NCBI GenBank assembly: GCA_005880985.1
Contig: VBIQ01000007.1
Location: forward strand, 248,001-312,000
Direction of reading: 5' to 3'
DNA from: Chloroflexota bacterium
GTDB lineage: Bacteria; Chloroflexota; Dormibacteria; Aeolococcales; Aeolococcaceae
Length of the DNA stretch: 64,000 bases
How positions within the stretch are numbered: the first letter of the stretch is position 1; each line of letters opens with the position of its first letter. The translations under genes and the position numbers were made by a program. The notes below the pieces were generated by a model. That model did not search any database. It was not told the origin of the DNA and worked only from the letters and a program-made list of their open reading frames with translations. Below are positions 8,247 to 16,110 of the stretch, piece after piece.

Positions 8247-9983
8247 TCAGAGCGTCTCCCAGATCGACACCGACTCCGGGGGGAGTTCGACGCCGGCGCC
8301 CGCCAGATCGGGTGCTGCCTCGGAGCAGAGCAGCAGCCGGCGCCGGGCGGTCGCGGGCAGCGGCGCGCGGACCCGGCGCGCGCCGAGATTGCAGGCGACG
8401 GTGATCCGCCCCCGATCCATCTGCAGGCACCGATGCTCCTCGTCGACTCGGATCCGGACCCGGTCGAGGCGTCCGTCGCAGAGCTCGGGCCGGCTCCGCC
8501 GCAGCCGGAGCAGCTCCCGGTACCACCGCAGCAGCGAGGCGTGCGGCTCGCGCGCCGGCTCCGACCAGTCCAGGCGCGAGCGGACGAAGGTGGCCTCATC
8601 CTGGGGATCCGGCACCGCCTCGGCGGGCGAGCCGAAGGCGGCGAGCTCGCGGCGGCGGCCGTCGGTCACCGCCCGTCCCAGCTCGGGGTCGGTGTGGTCG
8701 CTGAAGTAGGGGAAGGGCGTCAGGGCCCCCCACTCCTCCCCGGCGAAGAGCAGCGGCACGAAGGGCGCGCTGAGCACCAGGGCGGCGCCGGCGCGCAGCA
8801 GTCCCGGGCCGAGCAGCGCCGCGATGCGTTCCCCCGCGGCACGGTTGCCCACCAGGTCGTGGTTCTGCAGGAAGCCGAGGAAGCGGCTGCCGGGAATCCC
8901 GCTGGGACGGCGGCCGTGCCGTCGGCGGCGGAACCGCGAGTAGCGGCCGTCATTGACGAAAACCTGACGGAGCGCGGTGGCGACGTCGTCGAGGCGGCCG
9001 AAGTCGGCGTAGTACCCGTGGCGCTCGCCGGTCAGCGCCGCGTGCACGGCGTGATGGAGGTCGTCGCTCCACTGGGCGTCGAGGCCGTATCCACCCGCCT
9101 GGCGGTCACCAACCAGGCGGGGGTCGTTGAGGTCGCTCTCGGCGATCACCCACAGGGTCCGGCCCAGCTGCGCCTGCAGGGTGCCGACCGCCTCGGCGAT
9201 CTCCTCGAGGATGTGGGTCGCCGAGGTGTCGACGATGGCCTGGACGGCGTCGAGACGCAGCCCGTCGACGTGGTAGTCGCGCAGCCACATCAGCGCGTTG
9301 TCGACCACGAAGCGCCGCACCTCGTCGCTGTCCGCACCGTCGAGGTTGATCGCCGCGCCCCAAGGGGTGCGATAGCGGTCGCTGAAGTAGGGGGCGAAGT
9401 CGGCGAGGTAGTTGCCGTCGGGACCGAGGTGGTTGTAGACGGCATCGATCACCACCGCCAGCCCGTGGGCGTGGCAGGCGTCGACCAGCCGCTTCAGCCC
9501 CTCGGGGCCGCCGTAGCCGTGGTACGCCGCGTAGAGGTCGACGCCGTCGTACCCCCAGCCACGCCGTCCGGGAAACTCGGCCACCGGCATCAGCTCCACC
9601 GCCGTCACCCCCAGGTCGACGAGGTGGTCGAGGTGCTCGACGACGCCGTCGAAGGTGCCAGTGGCGCTGAAGGTGCCGACGTGGAGCTCGTAGATCACCG
9701 CCGCCCCCAGCGGCGCCCCGTGCCATCCCGCATCGCTCCATGGGAAGGCACGGTGGTCCACCACCCGCGAGCGCCCGTGCACGCCCTCCGGCTGCCAGGG
9801 TGAGCGCGGGTCGGGGCGGGCCGGACCGCCGTCGAGGTGGAAGGCGTAGTCGTCCCCGGTCGCCGCCTGCTGGTCGGCGACCGTGAACCAGCCGTCCGGG
9901 TGCGACTCCATCGCCAGGCGCCGGCCGGCCACCTCGACCTCCACCGCTCGCGCCCGGGGCGCCCAGACGGCGAACTCGTTCAT
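8247..9983 (-). CDS. treZ: malto-oligosyltrehalose trehalohydrolase
   Basis: Releases trehalose from maltooligosyl-trehalose, the second step of the TreY-TreZ route. The 578-residue GH13 enzyme has an N-terminal beta-sandwich (FAVWAPRARAVEV), then the barrel with VVIDAVYNHLGPDGNYL, the nucleophile motif DGLRLDAVQAI, the acid/base Glu in WVIAESDLND and the FLQNHDLVGNR motif. A longer frame exists upstream, but the ATG at 9983 overlaps the treY stop in an ATGA and begins exactly at the conserved fold. Motifs and the treY neighbour separate it from glycogen branching enzyme. Confidence 0.95.
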   Translation of the reverse strand: MNEFAVWAPRARAVEVEVAGRRLAMESHPDGWFTVADQQAATGDDYAFHLDGGPARPDPRSPWQPEGVHGRSRVVDHRAFPWSDAGWHGAPLGAAVIYELHVGTFSATGTFDGVVEHLDHLVDLGVTAVELMPVAEFPGRRGWGYDGVDLYAAYHGYGGPEGLKRLVDACHAHGLAVVIDAVYNHLGPDGNYLADFAPYFSDRYRTPWGAAINLDGADSDEVRRFVVDNALMWLRDYHVDGLRLDAVQAIVDTSATHILEEIAEAVGTLQAQLGRTLWVIAESDLNDPRLVGDRQAGGYGLDAQWSDDLHHAVHAALTGERHGYYADFGRLDDVATALRQVFVNDGRYSRFRRRRHGRRPSGIPGSRFLGFLQNHDLVGNRAAGERIAALLGPGLLRAGAALVLSAPFVPLLFAGEEWGALTPFPYFSDHTDPELGRAVTDGRRRELAAFGSPAEAVPDPQDEATFVRSRLDWSEPAREPHASLLRWYRELLRLRRSRPELCDGRLDRVRIRVDEEHRCLQMDRGRITVACNLGARRVRAPLPATARRRLLLCSEAAPDLAGAGVELPPESVSIWETL

Positions 9984-12490
9984 GACATCCTCGACAGCAA
10001 CGCGACGGGAAACCGGGCCAGCAGGCGAGCCATCGGCAGCCTGCCACCGTCGACGCTCTCGCCGGTCAGCTGGTTGTGCCACCGCCCCGCCGGCAGCCGG
10101 ACGGTGGTGTCACCCCAGCCGTCGCCGAGCCGGCTGACCAGGCGGGGCACCACCGTCACCGCCCCGGGACCGCGTCCGCGGGCGAAGGCGACGCCGTGCT
10201 CGCTGCGCTCGCCGTCGATGGGCAACGGCAGATAGTCGCCACCCTCGCCGAAGTCCGCCGGCCGCCGCGCCCGGAGCTCCAGGGCGCGCCGGATCAGGTA
10301 CAGCTTGGGCAGACCGCTGTCGGCGTCGGCGTTGATCGCCTCCGCGGAGACCGATCCGGCCCTGGCCAGCAGGCGGCGGCGCAGCCCGAAGTCGACCGGG
10401 CGGCGGTTGTCGGGATCGACCAGGCTCAGATCCCAGAGCTCGCATCCCTGGTAGATGTCGGGAACGCCCGGCGAGGTCAGCTTGAGCAGCGTCTGCGCCA
10501 GCGAGTTGCTCCTCCCCCACTCCACCAGCGGCCCGACGAAGCCGGCGATGTCGGCACCGAGTTCCTGGTCGGCGAGGACCGCCTCGGTGAAACGGCGAAC
10601 CGCGGCGTCGTACCTCGCGTCGGCATTCAGCCAGGAGGTGCGCAGCTTGGCCTCGCGAGTCGCCTTCTCCATGTACGCAACCGCGCGAGCGGCATCCAGC
10701 GGGTGGGCGCCGACCAGGGTCTGGAAGAGGACGTACGCGGTGAGCCGGTCGGGCATGCCCTCGGTGCGGTGGCGTTCGCACCGCCGGCTCCACCGGCGCA
10801 CCGCCTCCGCCCAGGCATCGGGAATCTCGGAGAGCAGCGCGAGCCGGGCCCGCACGTCCTCGCCGCGCTTGCTGTCGTGGGTCGAGGTCGCCACCAATCC
10901 GAACGCGCCGTGCGCCTGCGCCCGCTGGTTGGCGGCGTGGAACGCCTCCACCGAGACCCCGAAGCAGCCGGGGTCGGCGCCGACCTCGTTGAGCGCGAGC
11001 AGCCGCGGGTAGCGGTAGAAGGCGGTGTCCTCGAGCCCCTTGGCCGACACCGCCACCGCCGTCTGGGCGAACCGCAGCATGAGCTCCGCCGCCGCCGGCC
11101 CGGCGACCAGGCCCAGCACCACGTCTGCGAGCAGATCGAGCAGCGCCGCGGGCAGGTCGGCTCGGACGCGCCGTGCCTCGCCGACCGCGCTGCGGATCAC
11201 CGCGACATCGGCGTCGCTCGCCGGCTCGCCGGGAACGCCGTAGGTCCGGTAGACGGTGAGCCCGGCACCGAGCTCGATGAGCGCCTCGCGCATCGCCCCG
11301 CGGGGATGGTCGCCGTGCTCGGGGTCGGCGGCGCAGACGCGGGCGAGCAGCCGGGTCAGTCGCTCGGTCTCGGCCGCCAGCATGGTGCGCATCACCTCCC
11401 GCCGGGCGTCGCGCGCGATCTGCGCGTACGGCCGCCGCTCCCCGGTGAGGTCGGCGAGCAGCGCGGTCAGCGGCGCCTCGCCGCGAGGATCGACGAACAG
11501 GCCGGTCACCCGGGCGGCGAAGTCATACCCGGTGGTGCCCTCCACCGGCCATCCGGGCGGAAGCGCCTCTGACGCGGCGAGGATCTTCTCGACCACGACC
11601 CAGCGGTCGCCACCGACCGCGTCGCGCAGGCGGCCCAGGTAGCCAGCGGGACGGCACAGGCCGTCGACGTGGTCGACCCGCACGCCGTCGAGCCTGCCCT
11701 CCCCCACCAGCCGCAGCACGCGCTCGTGCATCGCGTCGAAGACCGCCTCGTCCTCCACCCGCATGCCGACCAGCGAGGAGATGTCGAGAAAGCGCCGGTA
11801 GTTGAGCTGCTCGCTCGCCAGCCGCCAGTGCGCCAAGCGGTAGTGCTGGTGGTCGAGCAGGACGAGGAGCGCGGCGTGATCGGCCTCGACCTCGGCGAGG
11901 CGGTGGCCGGTGTCGCCGCCACCCCACCCCAGCTCCGCCAGTGATCCCGCCGACAGGGGCAGGCGCATGTCGGCATACCGGAGCAGCGGCCGCCCGCCGT
12001 CGAGACCGAGGCCCACCTCGCCCCGGGCGATGACGCGACCGATCTGGTCGCCGAGGATCGGCATCAGCACCCGATCGCACAGCGACGGCTCGTCAGCATC
12101 CCAGTCGATGTCGAAGAACGGCGCGTGGCGGCTGCCGCGGCCCCGCTCGAGCACGTCCCACCACCAGGGGTTGGCGGGGACGGCGGCGGTGTGGTTGGGG
12201 ACGATGTCGACCAGAAGTCCGAGGCCGGCCCCCGAGAGGGTGTCGACGAGGGAGGCGAAGCCCGCCTCGCCGCCCAGCTCCTCGCTGATGCGGGTGGGGT
12301 CGACGCCGTCGTAGCCGTGGCTGCTGCCGGCGGCCGCCTGGGTGATCGGCGAGGTGTAGACGTGGCTGACGCCCAGCTCGGCGAGGTAGCCGGCGACGTC
12401 CGCGGCGGCGGCGAAGTCGAAACGGCGGTTGAGCTGAAGCCGGTAGGTCGCCCGCCGCTCGGTCACCCTGCGCTCCCAGTCCGCCGGCAC
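9980..12490 (-). CDS. treY: maltooligosyl trehalose synthase
   Basis: Converts the reducing-end alpha-1,4 bond of maltodextrins into an alpha-1,1 bond. At 836 residues it has the size of the family. Motifs include ATYRLQLNRRFDFAAA at the start, YTSPITQAAAGSSHGYD, VDIVPNHTA, the nucleophile region GVRVDHVDGL, the Glu in VVVEKILAASEALPPGW and ATSTHDSKRGEDVRARL. The frame starts with GTG at 12490; a second GTG at 12466 (VTERRATYRL) is equally plausible. A TAGTCT box lies ten bases before the first. No debranching enzyme (treX/glgX) lies in this window. Confidence 0.95.
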   Translation of the reverse strand: MPADWERRVTERRATYRLQLNRRFDFAAAADVAGYLAELGVSHVYTSPITQAAAGSSHGYDGVDPTRISEELGGEAGFASLVDTLSGAGLGLLVDIVPNHTAAVPANPWWWDVLERGRGSRHAPFFDIDWDADEPSLCDRVLMPILGDQIGRVIARGEVGLGLDGGRPLLRYADMRLPLSAGSLAELGWGGGDTGHRLAEVEADHAALLVLLDHQHYRLAHWRLASEQLNYRRFLDISSLVGMRVEDEAVFDAMHERVLRLVGEGRLDGVRVDHVDGLCRPAGYLGRLRDAVGGDRWVVVEKILAASEALPPGWPVEGTTGYDFAARVTGLFVDPRGEAPLTALLADLTGERRPYAQIARDARREVMRTMLAAETERLTRLLARVCAADPEHGDHPRGAMREALIELGAGLTVYRTYGVPGEPASDADVAVIRSAVGEARRVRADLPAALLDLLADVVLGLVAGPAAAELMLRFAQTAVAVSAKGLEDTAFYRYPRLLALNEVGADPGCFGVSVEAFHAANQRAQAHGAFGLVATSTHDSKRGEDVRARLALLSEIPDAWAEAVRRWSRRCERHRTEGMPDRLTAYVLFQTLVGAHPLDAARAVAYMEKATREAKLRTSWLNADARYDAAVRRFTEAVLADQELGADIAGFVGPLVEWGRSNSLAQTLLKLTSPGVPDIYQGCELWDLSLVDPDNRRPVDFGLRRRLLARAGSVSAEAINADADSGLPKLYLIRRALELRARRPADFGEGGDYLPLPIDGERSEHGVAFARGRGPGAVTVVPRLVSRLGDGWGDTTVRLPAGRWHNQLTGESVDGGRLPMARLLARFPVALLSRMS

Positions 12491-12534
12491 CCCGGCACAG
12501 AGACTAGCGGCGGCGAGGCGGCAGGCTCAGCGGC

Positions 12535-12711
12535 TCAGCTCTCCACCCGCAGGCGCTTGCCGGCGGGCCGCCCGAGGTCGCGCTCGTAGGCCCGCTTGAG
12601 GATCCCGAGGATCGCCTCGCGCCGCGCCACCATCCGCTCGATCGCCGGCCCGTGTGCCGGCTCGCCGGGCTCCTCCGTCCCCCCCGGATCCTGCCTGGGT
12701 GTGTCGGCCAT
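12535..12711 (-). CDS. small conserved-looking protein upstream of treY
   Basis: A 58-residue protein starting MADTPRQDPGGTEEPG. The acidic, Pro/Gly-rich N-terminal half is followed by a basic helix (MVARREAILGILKRAYERD). I do not recognise a family. The start is supported by a strong GGAGGAG ribosome site six bases upstream. It ends 44 bases before treY and reads the same way, so it may be co-transcribed with treY-treZ. A palindromic motif shared with another gene of this window lies 60 bases upstream. Confidence 0.6.
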   Translation of the reverse strand: MADTPRQDPGGTEEPGEPAHGPAIERMVARREAILGILKRAYERDLGRPAGKRLRVES

Positions 12712-12771
12712 GGTCTCCTCCGGCCGCGCCTGCTCGGGGAGGGGCTGGGGGTCCTGCGCGGCGAGAAAAGA

Positions 12772-12789
12772 CGATAGCAAAGCTATCAC
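12772..12789 (-). promoter_or_regulatory. palindromic motif, copy 1 (GTGATAGCTTTGCTATCG)
   Basis: It contains a perfect 6+3+6 palindrome, GATAGC-AAA-GCTATC, in an otherwise GC-rich gap 60 bases upstream of the 58-residue gene. A near-identical copy lies at 29388-29405 upstream of a zinc-ribbon gene. Likely an operator or specialised promoter element; the binding factor is unknown. Confidence 0.5.
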
Positions 12790-12859
12790 CAAAGAGAAAG
12801 CCGGCGCATTCAGCTTGCTGCCGGCCCGGGCTCTCTCCCGGGCGGGCGACGGGCCCGCC

Positions 12860-13120
12860 TCAGTCGTCCGGCGCGGCCAGGATCCGCTGTCCGGCGCGGC
12901 CCACCACCGTCAGCCGCATGGCGCGCTCGACCTGGAGGGGAAGCACCAGCTCCTCGCCGCAGCTGAGGCAGCGGCCACGCAGCTCGTCGCCGACCTCGGC
13001 GAGGGCTCGGCGGCGGCCGGCGCAGCGGGGGCAGGAGGCGAGCCTCAGATATCCCGGACCGGCGAGCGGGGCCGGCCCGGAGACCGGCGGGGACGGCAGC
13101 ACACCTGGAGCGGTGGACAT
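12860..13120 (-). CDS. zinc-ribbon small protein
   Basis: An 86-residue protein with a Pro-rich N-terminus and a central zinc ribbon formed by CPRC and CLSC, about 24 residues apart. A C-terminal basic strand follows (VERAMRLTVVGRAGQR). I recognise no named family; two-CxxC ribbons of this type bind nucleic acid or protein partners. The ATG at 13120 is preferred to an upstream in-frame start because the extra residues are low-complexity. It is followed at a distance by the 58-residue gene and treYZ on the same strand. Confidence 0.65.
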   Translation of the reverse strand: MSTAPGVLPSPPVSGPAPLAGPGYLRLASCPRCAGRRRALAEVGDELRGRCLSCGEELVLPLQVERAMRLTVVGRAGQRILAAPDD

Positions 13121-13235
13121 CGAAGACCCCCTCGTACCGGCTGACGGGGGATGGATTGTCCCACCGCTGTGCGACACGCACAAGACAGCACAACCGCTCC
13201 GTCACAGTGCGTCACAAAGCGTCAGACCCGCGAGG

Positions 13236-14309
13236 TCAACCGGCCAGCTGGGCGACCCGTGTGACCTCGGCGGCGCGCCGCTCCCGATCCAGCTCCTCGG
13301 CGAGGCGCTCGTCGTCGGCGCTCATCACCTCGGTGTCCAGCTGCGAGAACTCCATCACCCCCATGTCCTGGAAGGCGGCCTGGATGCGCGGACCCCAGAT
13401 GCCGATGTCCTTCAGGGTGGGCACGATGCGCGAGAAGAGCATCCGCCGGAACTCGACCATGGTGACCGAGGCGTTGACCCACTCGAGCGCTTCGCTGCCG
13501 ATACCGAGGTTGTCCCACACCTCGTCGGCGAGGAAGCGGTCGCGCATCAGGTAACACGCCTGGACGGCGAACTGCTCGCGCTCCTCGCGTTCACGCTCGC
13601 CGATCTCGCGGTAGTACTCGCGCAAGGCGATGCGACCGAAGGCGACATGGCGCGCCTCGTCCTGCATGACATAGGCGTTGATCGCCCGCGCCAGGGGATC
13701 GCCGGTGAAGTCGCGCTGCAGCCCGAAGGCGGCCAGCGCCAGCCCCTCGATGAGCACCTGCATGCCGAGGTAGGTGATGTCCCAACGGCTGTCGCGGATG
13801 ACGTCGTCGAGCAGCGCCTTCAGGTTCTCGTTGATCGGATACGCCAGCGACATCTTCTCGTGCAGGAAGCGCGAGTAGGTCTCGACGTGACGCGCCTCGT
13901 CGATCACCTGGGTGGCGGCGTAGAACTTGCTGTCCAGGTCGGGCACCGTCTGGACGATCTTGGAGGCGCAGATCAGCGCGCCCTGCTCGCCGTGCATGAA
14001 CTGGGAGTAGGTCCAGGCCGCCATGTGCCGGCGCAGGTCGGCCCGGGCGCGCTCATCGAGCCGCACCCACATCGGCGAGCCGTAGATGCCGATGTACTCG
14101 TCGGGGGAGCCGAGGGGGTTGTCGGGATCAGGATCGTGCGACCAGTCGATGCGCGTGGTCGCGTTCCACTGCTTCTCCTTGCCCTTCTCGTAGAGGCCGA
14201 GCATGCGCTCACGCCCCTCGTCGTACTCCCAGTTGAAGACGGTGGTGGCCGAACCGTCGACGCTCCATTGGGTCAGGTCGACGGGAAGGGCGTAGCGCCG
14301 AGTGCTCAT
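13236..14309 (-). CDS. ferritin-like diiron protein (possible oxygenase)
   Basis: A 357-residue, mostly helical protein with two DEARH motifs (DEARHVETY and DEARHVAFG) plus upstream glutamates (MHGEQGAL, VLIEGLAL). This is the ExnE-DExxH pattern of carboxylate-bridged diiron centres in ribonucleotide-reductase-like and AurF-like N-oxygenases. Enzymatic rather than iron-storage function is likely, but the substrate is unknown. A GGGAGG ribosome site five bases before the ATG at 14309 fixes the start, one codon inside the longest frame. There is no signal peptide. Confidence 0.75.
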   Translation of the reverse strand: MSTRRYALPVDLTQWSVDGSATTVFNWEYDEGRERMLGLYEKGKEKQWNATTRIDWSHDPDPDNPLGSPDEYIGIYGSPMWVRLDERARADLRRHMAAWTYSQFMHGEQGALICASKIVQTVPDLDSKFYAATQVIDEARHVETYSRFLHEKMSLAYPINENLKALLDDVIRDSRWDITYLGMQVLIEGLALAAFGLQRDFTGDPLARAINAYVMQDEARHVAFGRIALREYYREIGEREREEREQFAVQACYLMRDRFLADEVWDNLGIGSEALEWVNASVTMVEFRRMLFSRIVPTLKDIGIWGPRIQAAFQDMGVMEFSQLDTEVMSADDERLAEELDRERRAAEVTRVAQLAG

Positions 14310-14358
14310 CACATCCTCCCAAGCGCCGCCATCTTAGCCCGGATCCCCACGGGAGAGC

Positions 14359-15279
14359 TCAGGCCTCGGCGCGCAGCGCCGCGAGCGACGGATCGCGCCC
14401 CGGGCTGCGCACCCTGGCGAGCAGCACCGCCGCCACCAGCACCATCGCCCCGCCGGCGATCCGCGACGGCGCCAGCGACTCGCCGAGGAGCAGCGCCGCC
14501 AGCAGGGCCGTGGTCGCCGGCTCGAGGGTGCTGACGATCGCCGCCCTGGCCGGTCCGATCCGCGACAGGCCGGCGAGAAAGCTGGTGGCGGCGATCAGCG
14601 TGGGAACCACGGCGATGCCGACGATCACCCCCCAGGCCGACGGCTGGACGCGGTGCAGCCCGCCGCCCGCAGCGGCCACCACCAGGAAGCAGGCGCCGGC
14701 AACGCTCGAGACCACCGCCATCGCCGGCAGGGCGCCGATGCCGCGCAGCACCGCGCTGCCGAGCAGGATGTAGGCGGAGTACACGGCGGCGGAGAGCAGG
14801 CCGAGCAGGACGCCCTGGAGAACCAGCCCGGACGACCGCCCCGGCCCGGCGACGAGGATGACGCCGGCCGACGCCAGCAGCAGTGCCATGGCCCGGCCCC
14901 TGGTGACCCGCTCGCCGAAGAGGACGCGGGCGAGCACGGTGACGACTCCCGGATAGACGTAGAGAAGGATGCTGGTGATCGCCGCCGGAACGAAGCGCAG
15001 GCTGGAGAAGAAGGCGCTTGCCTGGCCGACGTAGAGCAGGCCCATCAGCCCCATGCCGGCCGCACCGCGCCTGCCGTACCAGACGCGCTCGCGACGGACG
15101 GCGACCATCGCCCAGAGCAGCACCGCAGCGATGCCGAAGCGCAGTCCCAGCAGGGTGGGGATGTCGAGGCCGCGCCCCGGCGCCCACTTGCCGAAGATGC
15201 CCAGGGTGCCGAAGCTCACCGCCGAGACGGCGACCAGCGCCAGGCCTGCCGATTCCCCTCGCCCGGGGCGCCCGCTCAC
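14359..15279 (-). CDS. EamA/DMT-family transporter
   Basis: A 306-residue integral membrane protein with ten predicted helices in two EamA halves. The first half ends near FGERVTRGRAMALLLASAGVIL and the second near LGESLAPSRIAGGAMVLVAAVLL. These paired GE segments followed by a glycine-rich helix are typical of drug/metabolite exporters. Substrate unknown. GTG start at 15279. It follows the DUF72 gene on the same strand by 33 bases, so the two are probably co-transcribed. Confidence 0.88.
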   Translation of the reverse strand: MSGRPGRGESAGLALVAVSAVSFGTLGIFGKWAPGRGLDIPTLLGLRFGIAAVLLWAMVAVRRERVWYGRRGAAGMGLMGLLYVGQASAFFSSLRFVPAAITSILLYVYPGVVTVLARVLFGERVTRGRAMALLLASAGVILVAGPGRSSGLVLQGVLLGLLSAAVYSAYILLGSAVLRGIGALPAMAVVSSVAGACFLVVAAAGGGLHRVQPSAWGVIVGIAVVPTLIAATSFLAGLSRIGPARAAIVSTLEPATTALLAALLLGESLAPSRIAGGAMVLVAAVLLARVRSPGRDPSLAALRAEA

Positions 15280-15312
15280 CGGCGGCGGTGACGTCTCATC
15301 GTCGGCAGCCTG

Positions 15313-16095
15313 CTAGCCGTCGCCGACCGGCGTCTGCGACTCATCAGGCACTCGTGTCGGTCGCAGGCCGACCTCGCGCGAGGCGGCGGCGAAACGGACC
15401 GCATCGCGCAGCGCACACCCGGCACCGTCGTTGTTGAAGTAAACGTACCGGTCGGCACTGCTCGGCCATGCCGCGGCCAGTCGCTCCGCCCATTGCTGCA
15501 GCGTCGAGCGCCGGTAGCACGGATCCGGCGAGCCGGTGCCCTGGTGGAAGCGGAGATAGGTCCAGTCCGCGGTGCGCCAGACGGGAGACATCGCATGGGC
15601 CTGACGGTCGGCCAGGCACAGGGCGGCGCCGTGCTCGACCAGCACCTCGTGCACCGCGTCGCTGTACCAGGAGGCGTCACGGAACTCCACCGCCACCCGG
15701 ATCGGACGGGGAAACCGCGACAGGGTGTCGGCGAGGCGCGCGGGCTCGGCCCGCATCGTCGGGGGCAGCTGGAGGAGCAGCGGCCCGCACTTGCCGCCGA
15801 GCGGCCTGGCGCGCTCGAGGAACAGGGCGGCCGGCTCCGCCGGCTCGCGCAGACGCCGCACGTGACTCAGGTAGCGGCTGAGCTTGGGGGCGAAGACGAA
15901 GTCCGCGGGAGTGCGCCGCGCCCACGCCTCGAAGGTCGCCTTCTCGGGCAGCCGGTAGAAGGTGTTGTTGATCTCGACGGTGCGGAAGTGTTGGGCGTAC
16001 ACCTCGAGCCAGCGATTGGCGGGCAGGTCGTCCGGATAGAACAGGCCGCGCCAGTGACGGTACTGCCAACCTGAGGTGCCGACGAAGAGGGTCAC
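15313..16095 (-). CDS. DUF72 family protein
   Basis: A 260-residue TIM-barrel-like protein of the YecE/DUF72 family. It has the N-terminal VGTSGWQYRHWRGLFYP, the VEINNTFYRLP segment, LLLQLPPTM, VAVEFRDASWY, and DRYVYFNNDGAGCALRDA near the C-terminus. The biochemical role of the family is not established. A much longer open frame extends upstream antisense to the neighbouring gene, but the conserved fold begins at the GTG at 16095. That start is six bases from the neighbouring ATG at 16102, so the divergent promoters overlap. Confidence 0.88.
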   Translation of the reverse strand: MTLFVGTSGWQYRHWRGLFYPDDLPANRWLEVYAQHFRTVEINNTFYRLPEKATFEAWARRTPADFVFAPKLSRYLSHVRRLREPAEPAALFLERARPLGGKCGPLLLQLPPTMRAEPARLADTLSRFPRPIRVAVEFRDASWYSDAVHEVLVEHGAALCLADRQAHAMSPVWRTADWTYLRFHQGTGSPDPCYRRSTLQQWAERLAAAWPSSADRYVYFNNDGAGCALRDAVRFAAASREVGLRPTRVPDESQTPVGDG

Positions 16096-16097
16096 GC

Positions 16098-16103
16098 GAT
16101 AAT
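16098..16103 (+). promoter_or_regulatory. -10 box at the DUF72 / DUF6909-like divergent junction
   Basis: GATAAT on the plus strand ends seven bases before the GTG at 16111. The reverse complement also resembles a -10 for the opposite gene. This AT-rich hexamer lies in a junction with almost no non-coding sequence. Confidence 0.45.
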
Positions 16104-16110
16104 GCAACTC

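Noticed and set aside
8433-9803. Long plus-strand open frame antisense to treZ
   Set aside because: Composition is a codon shadow of treZ, with no recognisable motif. treZ has full GH13 motifs.
8247-12490. Complete TreX-TreY-TreZ operon
   Set aside because: Only treY and treZ are present. The upstream 58-residue gene has no debranching enzyme features.
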